This document shows, piece after piece, positions 48,342-56,516 of a stretch of DNA of 57,753 bases. The translations under genes were made by a program, and so were the position numbers. The DNA comes from Gammaproteobacteria bacterium (GTDB lineage Bacteria; Pseudomonadota; Gammaproteobacteria; Steroidobacterales; Steroidobacteraceae): NCBI GenBank assembly GCA_027366635.1, contig DAHXNE010000127.1:1-57753 (forward strand). Reading direction: 5' to 3'. The notes beneath the pieces were generated by a model. That model searched no databases. It had not been told where the DNA came from and worked only from the letters and a program-made list of their open reading frames with translations. The first letter of the stretch is position 1. Every line of letters starts with the position of its first letter.

Positions 48342-49136
48342 ATGGACCTCGGGCTGCACTCGAAACTCGCGTTGGTGACCGGTTCCACGGCCGGGATCGG
48401 CTTGGCAACCGCGGAGACGCTCGCGCGCGAAGGCGCGACCGTCATTGTCAATGGCCGAACGAACGCGCGTGTCGAGGCGGCTGTCGGGCGATTGCTTCAA
48501 TCGGTCCCGAACGGCCGAGTCGAGGGAATCGCCGCCGACGTCAGTAATGCCGCGGGCTGCGCAGCCGTGATCGAGGCGTTCCCCGACGTGGACGTGCTCA
48601 TCAACAACATGGGCATTTTCGAGCCCAAGCCCTTCGATTCGATCACCGATGTCGACTGGTTGCGCTTCTTCGAGACCAATGTGTTGAGTGGCGTGCGCCT
48701 GGCACGGCACTATGTCGGCGGGATGCGGGCCCGCAACTGGGGACGAATCGTTTTCGTCTCGAGCGAATCGGGCGTGCAGATCCCGGCCGAGATGGTCCAC
48801 TACGGAGTCACGAAGACGGCGCAGATCGCGGTTGCCCGCGGTCTGGCCGAGACGCTTGCGGGCACCAATGTGACGGTGAACTCGATATTACCTGGACCCA
48901 CCGCATCCGAAGGCGTCGATCGGTTCGTCGCACAGTTGGCCCGCGCCTCCGGCAAGGATAACGCGACGGTCGAGCACGAGTTCTTCCAGAATGCGCGGCC
49001 GTCTTCGATCATCCAGCGCTTCGCCAGTACCGCCGAAGTCGCCGCGCTGATCGCGTACACCTGCAGCGCACAAGCATCGGCGACCACCGGGGCGGCATTG
49101 CGTGTCGATGGAGGCGTCGTTCGAGCGATCGTCTGA
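48342..49136 (+). CDS. SDR-family NAD(P)-dependent oxidoreductase
   Basis: 264-residue classical short-chain dehydrogenase. The cofactor motif TGSTAGIG is at 13-20, NNMG at 88-91, the catalytic Ser at 140-141, and Tyr154 and Lys158 in YGVTK. The end GAALRVDGGVVR is typical. The Rossmann Arg39 in VNGRT favours NADP. Substrate unknown; it could act on a keto or hydroxy acid. It is convergent with the sulfotransferase-like gene, with 74 bases between the stops. Confidence 0.92.
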   Translation: MDLGLHSKLALVTGSTAGIGLATAETLAREGATVIVNGRTNARVEAAVGRLLQSVPNGRVEGIAADVSNAAGCAAVIEAFPDVDVLINNMGIFEPKPFDSITDVDWLRFFETNVLSGVRLARHYVGGMRARNWGRIVFVSSESGVQIPAEMVHYGVTKTAQIAVARGLAETLAGTNVTVNSILPGPTASEGVDRFVAQLARASGKDNATVEHEFFQNARPSSIIQRFASTAEVAALIAYTCSAQASATTGAALRVDGGVVRAIV

Positions 49137-49210
49137 GCCTGCCGGGAGGGGCTGCGCGCGGGTGCGCAGGACCGTATCGCCGCAAACCTCCGGCGCCAAC
49201 TGGCTACCGA

Positions 49211-50701
49211 TCAGTCGAGTTCCGGCAGGCGGACACCTTGGCCGCGCAGGGCCTGGATCACCGGCTCTAGGTGCGCACGATAGTGCCGCCAGCGGCCCGT
49301 CGAGGATCCGTAGATCGGTCTGCGAACCTGAGCGGCGCTCTGGGTGAGGCAGACGGCGGCGTTGTGCTCGACCTCGACGGCGGCGTCACGCCATTGGAGG
49401 CCGCAGGCCGCCGCCGCTGCGGCGCCCACGCCGATCGGGTCCCTCACCAAGTCATCGTAGTGGACTTCGTGGATCGATGCGCCAAAGGCGTTGCGCCAGT
49501 GGTCGATCAGACGCGCGTACGCCGCGTAGTAGCGCGCCAGATCGTGGAAGTCGTAGCTGAACTGATACGCCTCGCCGAACAGGGTGCGATACATCGCAAA
49601 GCAGATATCGAGTGGCGAGCGGCTGACGAGTACCAGCCGCGCCTGCGGCAAGGCGCGACGAATCGCTCCGACGTAGAGGTAGTTCATCGGCTGTTTCTCG
49701 ATGACAACCTCAGGCGTGCCGCCAGCGGTGGCGAGACGGGCGTATTCCGCGGCGATCGCGTCCCAGTCAGCCGCGGCTGCTCGTGCGAAGACATCCATGG
49801 CGCCGCGGGCCGCGTCGGGCTGATGAGCTGGTGGGATGGTGAGCAGGGCGCGGGCGAAGTGATCGGTCTCGCCGTTGGAGCGCACTGCGGGCAGGCCCGT
49901 CAGGATGCGCTCGAGAAGTGTCGTTCCCGAGCGGGGCAGGCCGAAGATGAAAACAAAGCGACCCGAATCGATCCGGCTGCTGCCCGCCCGGTCCGGTGCA
50001 CGCGCAAAGACCTCGATGATGCGTCGGAGTTTGTGCTCATCGACCCGGACATCGTAGGCGAGTTGGCGTCGGCGGGTGCCCGCGGCCAGGGCAAACGATT
50101 TGAACGCATCGTCGTACTGGTGCAGATCATCGAGTTCCTTGCCGAGCGCGTAGCCGAGCAGGACCCGGGCATTGTCATCGAGATCGGGCCGGGAGAGTTC
50201 CCGCCGCAGCTGCTCGAGGTGATTGGCGGCGGCGGTCTGCACTCGCAGTTCCGAGCGCAACAGATAGCCGCGGTAGTCGCGGGCGTTGAGTGCGATGGCT
50301 CGATCGCAGGCCGCCTCGGCCCGCTCAATTCGGCCGAAGCCTCGCTCGCTCGCAGCGAGGTTGTACCAGTGTCTGGAAACGTTCGGGCTGCATTCCACGG
50401 CTCTGCGGTACAGAGCATTGGCCCGGTCGTGGCGTCCCAGGGCGACCGAGGCGCGAGCCAGAGCATCATAGGCGTCGGCGGTCCCCGCGGCGTAGCGAGC
50501 CGCGCTCTCGACTACGGCATCAGCTTCGGCGGGACGGCCGAGTCTGATCAGTATTGCCGCCAATAAGCCATGTGCGGGTGCGCAAGACTTTTGCGTGGCC
50601 ACGGCCCGCTGGGCGAGCCGCAGAGCCTCCCCAAGGCGTCCGGCGTGCATCAAGCGCAGGGCTTCGGCATCGAGGGTCATGGATGAGGCATGCATCGGCA
50701 A
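49211..50701 (-). CDS. TPR-sulfotransferase family protein
   Basis: 496 residues. The first 200 are tetratricopeptide repeats (Ala/Leu-rich helical pairs with GRL/GR turns). The C-terminal half is a sulfotransferase-like domain with a PAPS 5'-phosphate loop FGLPRSGTT (253-261). VLVSRSPLDICFAMY is a likely 3'-phosphate-binding segment, and the pattern ends in VHYDDLVRDP. Proteins of this type are abundant in some proteobacteria; the acceptor is unknown. It lies last in a reverse-strand trio with DUF2459 and the halogenase. Confidence 0.88.
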   Translation of the reverse strand: MPMHASSMTLDAEALRLMHAGRLGEALRLAQRAVATQKSCAPAHGLLAAILIRLGRPAEADAVVESAARYAAGTADAYDALARASVALGRHDRANALYRRAVECSPNVSRHWYNLAASERGFGRIERAEAACDRAIALNARDYRGYLLRSELRVQTAAANHLEQLRRELSRPDLDDNARVLLGYALGKELDDLHQYDDAFKSFALAAGTRRRQLAYDVRVDEHKLRRIIEVFARAPDRAGSSRIDSGRFVFIFGLPRSGTTLLERILTGLPAVRSNGETDHFARALLTIPPAHQPDAARGAMDVFARAAAADWDAIAAEYARLATAGGTPEVVIEKQPMNYLYVGAIRRALPQARLVLVSRSPLDICFAMYRTLFGEAYQFSYDFHDLARYYAAYARLIDHWRNAFGASIHEVHYDDLVRDPIGVGAAAAAACGLQWRDAAVEVEHNAAVCLTQSAAQVRRPIYGSSTGRWRHYRAHLEPVIQALRGQGVRLPELD

Positions 50702-50740
50702 GGGCGGGCTCGCGGTGGTAAGGCCGGTGGTGCTCCGACG

Positions 50741-51481
50741 TCACGTCGGCGCTCGAGGCGATACCAGGGCGCGGATGTGCGGGCGTCCCCGGGGACCGGA
50801 ACCGCGTTCGGCAGATCGCCGCCGGCACACGCGCAGGTCCCGCAGACGGTCCCGGAGCTGATCGGAGAAAATGACTACGCCAACGTGCACGGCCAGTCCC
50901 GCTTGGCGCAGCGCCTCGGCGGTCCAGGTGTTGCACGTGTGAAAAGCGTCGTAACGTTCGCCCGAGGCGTAAAACTCGCTGTCCGGCCATGGTCCGGCGC
51001 CGAGTTCGATCGGTTTGCCGGCTCGCCGGCGCAGCGCGTCGAGCACGTAGGCGTCGAGCTCGAGAACCTCATGTCGATCGGCGCAGAGCCAGCGATAAGT
51101 CGCATCGGCCGGCAAGAGCGCCGCGACCGTGGGGGCGCCGACGACGAGCAGTGTACTCGGGGAGCTGAACAGCGCCTCGAGCGCCTCGATGGCAGTTGGA
51201 CTGGAAGCCATGTAGAAGCGCCGGTTTCCCCAGCCGAAACTCACGTATCGCTCGTGCGGATACACCGGCAGTACGGATCGTAGTGGACCGAGCTCCTGCA
51301 CCGGGAGGATGAGCCCGGTATGCCATCCGGCGAAGAGTACCCCGATCACGGCGGTTCGCGCCGGGGGGTATTGTGCCGCGCAGACCGGGGGCGCGGCGGA
51401 TTGCGGCAACGCGCTGCAACTGCACATTAGCGCTGCGCTCAGCAGGCCGGCGATTGCGGTCCTCAGAGTGAATTTGCGCAT
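50741..51481 (-). CDS. DUF2459 domain protein (exported, possible lipoprotein)
   Basis: 246 residues. The start is placed at Met 51481, which gives a signal peptide with a hydrophobic run and LMCSC (Cys20 and Cys22), a poor but possible lipobox. The frame is open 28 codons further up without support. Family pattern: WHTGLILPVQELGPLR, YVSFGWGNRRFY, and CNTWTAEALRQAGL near the end. The function of DUF2459 is not known; conserved His, Asp and Cys-Asn-Thr suggest an enzyme. It lies between the halogenase and the TPR-sulfotransferase genes. Confidence 0.85.
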   Translation of the reverse strand: MRKFTLRTAIAGLLSAALMCSCSALPQSAAPPVCAAQYPPARTAVIGVLFAGWHTGLILPVQELGPLRSVLPVYPHERYVSFGWGNRRFYMASSPTAIEALEALFSSPSTLLVVGAPTVAALLPADATYRWLCADRHEVLELDAYVLDALRRRAGKPIELGAGPWPDSEFYASGERYDAFHTCNTWTAEALRQAGLAVHVGVVIFSDQLRDRLRDLRVCRRRSAERGSGPRGRPHIRALVSPRAPT

Positions 51482-51600
51482 CGTTTGCGGCCCGCGTCCG
51501 CACGGAGTCGATAGCGTATCAGCACGGCGCAAGCCCTCCTCGGTCCTCGGGTCGCTTCGCGGCATGCGGACTTGCGATGATCATGCAGGGGCGAGCCGAT

Positions 51601-53208
51601 CTACCAAAAGTAAAGCTGTAAGGTGAGTGGCTTCCTCGGCGGCGGAGGTTGCGCCAGTGCTTCGCGGTGGTCCAGGTAATTCCCGACACAGCGGCTCAGC
51701 AGATCGTCGATTTCCGATATGTTGTACCGCGCTTCCTGCGGGTTGGGCGGGCGCAGGCGCTGAGGATCCGGGAACAACCCCATGCCCGAGAGGATCGCGA
51801 ACCAGGACATGACCGGATAGCCCTGGCCGATTTCCTGGGCCCGAATCCCCGGGACGATGCTCTTGCCGGCCCGCCACGTCGAGTAGATTTTCCTGAGATT
51901 GTCCGACAGGTGGATATTGGCGGCGTTGGCCCGCCAGTAATCGGTGTCGGTGCGGGAGTTGGTCTTGTAGTGGGTGACGATATAGTCGCGGATACCTTCG
52001 AAGTTCCGGTTCACGCGCGCGTTGAAGCTCTCGCGGGCGGCATCGCTCAGATCGCCCCGCTCGAGCAGTTCGGCGAACGTCTGGGCCATGTACTGGACCA
52101 CCATGAGCGAGGTGGCTTCCAGCGGCTCGACGAATCCCTGGGCCAGCCCAACCGCAAGACAGTTCGCGTGCCAAGGTCGAGCGACCCGTCCGACCCTCAT
52201 CTTCAGGTGCCGTGCCTCGACGTCAGACTCGAGCAGTCCAAGATGTTGTCGCAGCTCGGTCTCCGCCGCATCCGGCGTACAAAATTGCGTGCTATAGACG
52301 TAGCCGTTGCCGAAACGGTTGGTGAGCGGAATTTTCCAGACCCAACCGTGCTGCAGCGCGGTCGCAGCCGTCTCGCTGGGAATACTCGTCCCGATTGGCG
52401 ACGGGATGGCCACCGCCGCGTCGTTGAACAGATTATCCGCGTAGCTGACGAACGGAACGCCCAAGGCTTTCTCGAGCAGCAGGCCGGAGAACCCCGTGCA
52501 ATCCACATACAGATCCGCCGTGATGGTCTCGCCTTCACGGGTATTCACCGAGGTGATCGCGCCGTCCGCGCCCACCGTTGCGTGTGTTACGTGGCAGCTC
52601 TTGTAATGAATGCCCCGCTCGAGCGCCGTCTTGTGGAGAAATTGGCCGAGCTGTGCTGCATCGAAATGGTACGCGTGCAGCACATCGAATGGGAAGGCCT
52701 CGCGCGCCTTCGGCGCGCGCCGCTCGGCCACCAGCCGGGCCGCGAGGAAGAAGCGGTCTGGATGCGCGTACAAATTCGCTCCCCGCACCCGAGCTTCCAC
52801 GTTGTGAATGAACTGGGTCATGGTCATGATGTCGACCATGGAGGGAAAGGGATGAAAATAGTGCTGGAAGCCCGGCTTGGTGGACCAACCGCTGAAGCTG
52901 ATGCCGCATTTGTAGGTCGCATGGCACGCGGGCATCCATTGCGCTTCCTCGATGCCGAGCATGTCGAAGAATCCCCGCAGCAGGGGTGTGGACCCCTCAC
53001 CGACTCCGATGGTTGGAACGGTGGGGGATTCGAGCAGCGTGATGTCTACGCCTTTGGGGATCAAGGCTTGGGCAAAAATCAACGCGGTCATCCAGCCGGC
53101 CGTCCCGCCGCCGACGATGACGATGCGTCGTACGGGCGGTGGCGTCGCGGAGTTGCCGTTCCTTGCCCCGAGATTGAAGGAGTAATCGAAGACGTTGGCT
53201 GTCGTCAT
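51601..53208 (-). CDS. Flavin-dependent tryptophan halogenase-like protein
   Basis: 535 residues. FAD-binding GGGTAGW is at 33-39. The catalytic Lys100 follows IGVGEGSTPLL and sits in ATYKCGISFSGW, the position of the chloramine lysine in PrnA. The second signature WVWKIP is at 289-294, and EPLEATS (361-367) holds the catalytic-Glu position. All hallmarks of an active halogenase are present. Many genomic homologues have unproven substrates, so halogenation of free tryptophan is not established. No flavin reductase or tryptophan pathway gene is next to it. It is upstream of the DUF2459 gene with a 119-base gap. Confidence 0.9.
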   Translation of the reverse strand: MTTANVFDYSFNLGARNGNSATPPPVRRIVIVGGGTAGWMTALIFAQALIPKGVDITLLESPTVPTIGVGEGSTPLLRGFFDMLGIEEAQWMPACHATYKCGISFSGWSTKPGFQHYFHPFPSMVDIMTMTQFIHNVEARVRGANLYAHPDRFFLAARLVAERRAPKAREAFPFDVLHAYHFDAAQLGQFLHKTALERGIHYKSCHVTHATVGADGAITSVNTREGETITADLYVDCTGFSGLLLEKALGVPFVSYADNLFNDAAVAIPSPIGTSIPSETAATALQHGWVWKIPLTNRFGNGYVYSTQFCTPDAAETELRQHLGLLESDVEARHLKMRVGRVARPWHANCLAVGLAQGFVEPLEATSLMVVQYMAQTFAELLERGDLSDAARESFNARVNRNFEGIRDYIVTHYKTNSRTDTDYWRANAANIHLSDNLRKIYSTWRAGKSIVPGIRAQEIGQGYPVMSWFAILSGMGLFPDPQRLRPPNPQEARYNISEIDDLLSRCVGNYLDHREALAQPPPPRKPLTLQLYFW

Positions 53209-53453
53209 GGCAGTACAGGTGGGTTGATCATGGCCCCAAGCCGCGCGTTTTCGGGCGCGGCGGCTGAATGGTCCAAGAGATCGAGTGCCGCGCCGTACCC
53301 GGGCTCAACGAGCCAGTGCCCGACGCCGCCCCGTCAGCGCTCGGACTCGATTTGCTTGATCAGTGTACCGTATCCGCGGGGGGGTGCGGCGCGGTGGAAC
53401 GGATCGGCGGCCGGTGCCCCTCTGGCCAGTATCTTGGTATCGCGTCCGGCACA

Positions 53454-53624
53454 TCAATCGCCCCCGACTGGCTCGGCCAGCTCGGCCGCGAGGCGAATCG
53501 CGCGGACCTGCTGGCGAATGGCTGAGTCACAGCGGCGCCACTGCGGTGCCAGCCGGGCGGTGATGGCCTTCGCGGTCAGCGGCCGGACGAGCGGCGAGTG
53601 CGAGGCAAGGATTTCTCGGGCCAT
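53454..53624 (-). CDS. Possible small ORF of 56 residues
   Basis: On the reverse strand the ATG at 53624 opens a 56-codon frame with few rare codons, rich in Arg, Ala and Leu (LVRPLTAKAITARL, AIRQQVRAIRLAAEL). It has helix-like periodicity and no recognised family. The frame remains open upstream towards 53700, so the start is uncertain. It lies in the 537-base stretch (53209-53745) between the halogenase and the TnpB remnant. That stretch holds no other gene I can support. It may be a gene relic or chance. Confidence 0.25.
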   Translation of the reverse strand: MAREILASHSPLVRPLTAKAITARLAPQWRRCDSAIRQQVRAIRLAAELAEPVGGD

Positions 53625-53679
53625 GACTCGCAGGGCTTGGCCACGGCGCCATGCGACTTTATGCGACGACGCCGTAAAA

Positions 53680-53743
53680 CTCCGGGCTTTTAGGCCGGAG
53701 ATACAAGGCGATCTTGATAGCTGGATAAAAACGCAGCTATACT
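53680..53743 (+). promoter_or_regulatory. Hairpin and sigma70-like promoter before the TnpB remnant
   Basis: CTCCGG (53680-53685) and CCGGAG (53695-53700) form a 6-base-pair stem. Downstream, TTGATA (53714-53719) and TATACT (53738-53743) are spaced by 18 bases, a good sigma70 match. Hairpins of this kind occur near the left end of IS200/IS605-type elements. The promoter lies directly ahead of the TnpB-like frame at 53746. No complete element end is identifiable. Confidence 0.4.
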
Positions 53744-53745
53744 AA

Positions 53746-54096
53746 AAGCCATGGCCCGCCGCTCTGTTTGTCCCCGAGGATGAGTGCGAGCGCACGCTGC
53801 GCGTGCGCGTCCGGGATCGCCACGTTCCATGGCTTCGGGCCCGGGCACGCGATGTGAACTTCGTGTGGAACTACGATCAGGAGCCGTGTCTCCAAGCCCT
53901 GGATCGTGAGGGCAGGTTCCTGTGCGCCGAGCATCTTCACCAATACACGGCAGCGGCCACGAAGGCGGGTCTGGAGCTTCACTCCCAGACCGTGCAGGCG
54001 GTGAGCGAGGAATACGTCCTGCGCCGCCAGCAGTTTCGCAAGCGCTGCCTGAAGTGGCGGGTCTCAAATCGCCGCCGCGCCAACTACAGCTTGTGG
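53746..54096 (+). pseudogene. TnpB (IS605 OrfB / IS1341-type) remnant
   Basis: The frame reads ALFVPEDECERTL, RARDVNFVWNYDQE, EGRFLCAEHLHQYTAAATK, LELHSQTVQAVSEEYVLRRQ and FRKRCLKWRVS. This is the N-terminal part of an IS1341-type TnpB transposon-encoded nuclease. The very N-terminus (about the first 20 residues of the family) lacks a start in frame. Everything after KWRVS is replaced by unrelated sequence leading into the vapC remnant. The RuvC catalytic domain is gone, so it cannot be active. It marks a past mobile element at this site. Confidence 0.75.
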
Positions 54097-54097
54097 T

Positions 54098-54463
54098 GCC
54101 CTAATCGATACGGGATCGGACGGCGTCTGGGCGGAAGAGGTTATCGATGATCAAGTGCTCTACGCGCCGGAGCTGGTGCGCGTAGAGGCGACAAACGCCC
54201 TTCGTCGCCTGGAACGCGCCAAGCAGATCACTACGGCCGAGGCAAACGGAGCACAGGAAGATCTGACGCAGCTTGAAATCGAGCGGCTTTCGTTTGAACC
54301 CTTCGCTGGCCGTATCTGAGAGCTACGCCATGCCGTCACCAGCTACGACGTATGGCACGTTGCTGTCGCCGAGGAACTCGGATACCCGTTCGCCACATTG
54401 GACCGCCGCCTGGTGAGGACAGTCGGCCCGAAGTGCACATTCCTGACGCCCGATTCTCGATAG
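54098..54463 (+). pseudogene. Truncated vapC (PIN-domain toxin) pseudogene with internal stop
   Basis: Reading ALIDTGSDGVWAEEVI, YAPELVRVEATNALRRLERA and, after a stop, ELRHAVTSYDVWHVAVAEEL and FATLDRRLVRTVGPKC. This is a PIN-domain RNase of the VapC family. The first part with the N-terminal Asp motif is missing and joined to the TnpB remnant. TGA at 54317-54319 replaces the Trp usually found before ELR, consistent with a TGG to TGA change. No antitoxin gene is adjacent. It is a dead toxin gene. Confidence 0.75.
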
Positions 54464-54606
54464 ATCGTCTGCTGCACGTCATTTGGCAAAAGACGGCCAA
54501 TCTCCGGCCATTCGGCTGCCAGGCTGGAATCCTCCTTTGCCGTCATTCGCCGGTCGCTGCCTGGAGGCAACTGCAGGTTCGACTTGGCAGGGTTCCGGCC
54601 CGGCGC

Positions 54607-54645
54607 TTGACGTGCCGAGCATTTTGGTAGTACGTGATGACTACC
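54607..54645 (+). promoter_or_regulatory. Candidate promoter/operator of the RHH-ParE pair
   Basis: TTGACG (54607-54612) resembles a -35. GGTAGT (54626-54631) and ACTACC (54640-54645) are a perfect inverted repeat with an 8-base spacer at the expected -10/start region. Type II antitoxins of the ribbon-helix-helix class usually bind such repeats at their own promoter. The position makes the upstream start codons at 54634 and 54637 unlikely. Confidence 0.45.
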
Positions 54646-54669
54646 GGCGCAGCAACCGCGAATATATTG

Positions 54670-54960
54670 ATGGCCGCGACCAGCCTGAAACTTCCAGAAG
54701 ATCTCAAGCGGCGAATCGAGCGGCTAGCGAGTGCTGCGAACAAGACGCCCCATGCCTTTATGGTTGATGCGCTTGCGCGCGAAGCAGAGCGATCGGAACT
54801 GCGAGCACGTTTCGCTGACGAAGCAGCTCGTTCGGAGGAGGCGGCACTCTCCAGCGGTAATGCTTTCGAGCTGGCTGCAACGTTTGATTACCTGGCCGCG
54901 CGAGCGACTGGGGTCAAGGCGCGCCGTCCCAAAGCACGCGCATGGCGACGGTCGAAATAA
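54670..54960 (+). CDS. Ribbon-helix-helix antitoxin
   Basis: 96 residues from ATG 54670. MAATSLKLPEDLKRRIERLAS is the typical beta-strand/helix start of CopG/ParD-like DNA-binding antitoxins. The middle is a Glu/Arg/Ala helix, and the tail is basic (KARRPKARAWRRSK). The frame is open to 54634, but those codons lie over the candidate operator. It overlaps the toxin gene by 19 bases. Confidence 0.82.
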   Translation: MAATSLKLPEDLKRRIERLASAANKTPHAFMVDALAREAERSELRARFADEAARSEEAALSSGNAFELAATFDYLAARATGVKARRPKARAWRRSK

Positions 54961-55238
54961 CTCAAAGAGCACTGACTGATCTCGAACGGCTGTTTGATGT
55001 TATTGCGGCCGAGAACCCTAAAAAAGCGCGCGAACAGATTCTCAGCGTTCGAGAAGCGTTTGAACTGCTTGCCGGTAATCCGCTCCTCGGACGGTCTGCG
55101 GAAAACGGACGGCGCGAGCTCATTCTATTTCGCGGCCGTTACGGATACATCGCGAAGTACCGTTGGCTAACTGCCGAAGACATAGTTCTTGTTCGTGCGG
55201 TTCGGCCTCAGCTCGAGGCCGGCTACGCGGGAGAATAA
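54942..55238 (+). CDS. ParE/RelE-family toxin
   Basis: 98-residue toxin of the RelE/ParE superfamily: ITQRALTDLERLFDVIAAENP, AFELLAGNPLLGRSAE, RELILFRGRYGYIAKYRW and DIVLVRAVRPQLEAGY. The ParE type usually poisons DNA gyrase, the RelE type cleaves mRNA; the sequence fits the ParE side better. It overlaps the antitoxin frame by 19 bases with no own Shine-Dalgarno, consistent with coupling. It appears complete. Confidence 0.88.
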   Translation: MATVEITQRALTDLERLFDVIAAENPKKAREQILSVREAFELLAGNPLLGRSAENGRRELILFRGRYGYIAKYRWLTAEDIVLVRAVRPQLEAGYAGE

Positions 55239-55381
55239 GGCGATGGGTTCGCGTCGCCAAAGGAGTGAGTTCGGCGCGGAGCTGTCGTTGACATACAGAC
55301 CATTCGAGAGCCAATCGCCACGACATGTGCCCGCTCCATTCGGTACGCGCAGTGTCCGGTTGGCGCGTATCAGCACTCGAC

Positions 55382-55807
55382 TCAGGAGCCGATAACGTTA
55401 AAGCCCTCGCGACGCGCCGCCGCCGTCAGTCGGCTGTCCAGGCAGACCATGTCGAGTGTTGTCGGGTCGTGATTGGCGGCAATCAGTGCGGCAGAGAGTT
55501 GCAGGCCGTCCGCGGCTCTCAAGACGTGCACGCGAAGTAGCCGTTCGGCCGTGCGTCGGATTGCGTCGCCTGGGATAACTTCGTGCCACGCTGCTGCGAG
55601 CCGTTTCGCTGCCTTGAGCGCAGCGTCCGCGTCCGCGGCGCTGATCGTGCCTTCACGTTCGCGACGAGCGATAGCCGAAGCGATCTCGACAGGTGTTGCC
55701 CACCAAGCCACAATCTGAGGGTCCTCCTCGTACAGCTCGAGCTGCTTCTCGCGGGTTGGCTCGTCAACGATGAGCGCAAGGATGGCGGACGTGTCCCAGT
55801 AACGCAT
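55382..55807 (-). CDS. VapC-family PIN-domain toxin
   Basis: 141 residues. The four acidic metal ligands typical of PIN RNases are placed at Asp5 (WDTSA), Glu41, Asp100 and Asp124 (CLDSRL). Complete, so probably active, unlike the truncated copy at 54098. It follows the antitoxin gene by 8 bases on the reverse strand. VapC enzymes cleave tRNA or rRNA; its target is not predictable. Confidence 0.88.
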   Translation of the reverse strand: MRYWDTSAILALIVDEPTREKQLELYEEDPQIVAWWATPVEIASAIARREREGTISAADADAALKAAKRLAAAWHEVIPGDAIRRTAERLLRVHVLRAADGLQLSAALIAANHDPTTLDMVCLDSRLTAAARREGFNVIGS

Positions 55808-55815
55808 CAGACACG

Positions 55816-56112
55816 TCAGCGGTCGTGAGCACGCTCTTCCAGCAGCGCATCGAGGACGCTTGCGGAGCGCGGTAGAGGGTGGGGCAGAAGGGCACGCAGT
55901 TCGCGCGGCGACAGCGGGCGTGTCGCCGGCCGCGTGATGCCTTGCGCTGCCAGAAGCGCAAGTCGATCGGCCCCACGACCAGTGGCTTCGATGCGCTCGA
56001 TCCGGGCGATGGGCAAGTCTCGGTCGTATATCACCACAGGCTGCCCGGAGCGGACCTTGCGCAGGTATGCGCTGAGATTGTTCTTGAGCTTTGACACGGT
56101 AGCCTTTTCCAT
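55816..56112 (-). CDS. Phd/YefM-type antitoxin of the VapC pair
   Basis: 98 residues. MEKATVSKLKNNLSAYLRKV and SGQPVVIYDRDLPIARIERI form the Phd-fold DNA-binding N-terminal domain. The C-terminus is flexible and Pro/Arg-rich and would wrap the toxin. The ATG at 56112 is supported by the promoter just upstream; the frame is open further but lacks family pattern. There is no Shine-Dalgarno, and the predicted transcript start is at the ATG, suggesting leaderless translation. Confidence 0.86.
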   Translation of the reverse strand: MEKATVSKLKNNLSAYLRKVRSGQPVVIYDRDLPIARIERIEATGRGADRLALLAAQGITRPATRPLSPRELRALLPHPLPRSASVLDALLEERAHDR

Positions 56113-56146
56113 ATGGCTATTATTGCCATCTTGAGCGGAATTGCAA
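56113..56146 (-). promoter_or_regulatory. vapBC promoter overlapped by an inverted repeat
   Basis: On the reverse strand, TTGCAA (56146-56141) and ATAATA (56123-56118) are spaced by 17 bases. The -10 lies in the centre of the inverted repeat ATGGC (56113-56117) / GCCAT (56125-56129). Transcription would begin near 56111, at the start codon. This is the expected layout for antitoxin autoregulation, inferred from sequence only. Confidence 0.5.
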
Positions 56147-56476
56147 AACCGGCACAGAACCCGTCGCCGCGGAGGATACGCGGAGGTCTGCTGCAGGGGA
56201 TCTGAACAGTGCCAACGGGAAATCCCGATGACCGCTTGGTGAGCACGCGCGCGCAAATTGAGGCGTAGCTGGCTGTTCTGATCACGGTTAATGAATTGCG
56301 CTCGGGCCAAGGATTCGACCGAGCGCCGGGCTTACGGGGAGCAGGGAAGGCGTAAGCTTGAAAAGTGGTAGCGGGGGCGGGATTATGGAGTCGCCTACTT
56401 GTGTTCGCTTGTCTTTGGCGGCGTGATTTCGGGCATTTGGTCATTAGTGTCCTCCGAAGTCGTCTGCGCCAAGGGA

Positions 56477-56505
56477 TTGCAGCAAGATGCAAAAAAGGCG
56501 ACAAT
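56477..56505 (+). promoter_or_regulatory. Candidate promoter of the HTH-nucleotidyltransferase gene
   Basis: TTGCAG (56477-56482) and GACAAT (56500-56505) are 17 bases apart. A start near 56512 would leave only about five bases before the ATG at 56517. The 404-base stretch from 56113 to 56516 holds this promoter and the vapBC operator; I see no gene in it. Confidence 0.4.
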
Positions 56506-56516
56506 CGGCGCGCATT

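Noticed and set aside
54343-54570. 75-codon reverse frame over the vapC remnant
   Set aside because: It partly mirrors the PIN-domain sequence, which fits a known family on the forward strand. No independent support.
54634-54669. Upstream GTG/ATG starts for the RHH antitoxin
   Set aside because: They overlap the candidate operator and add residues unlike the family; the Met at 54670 gives the canonical N-terminus.
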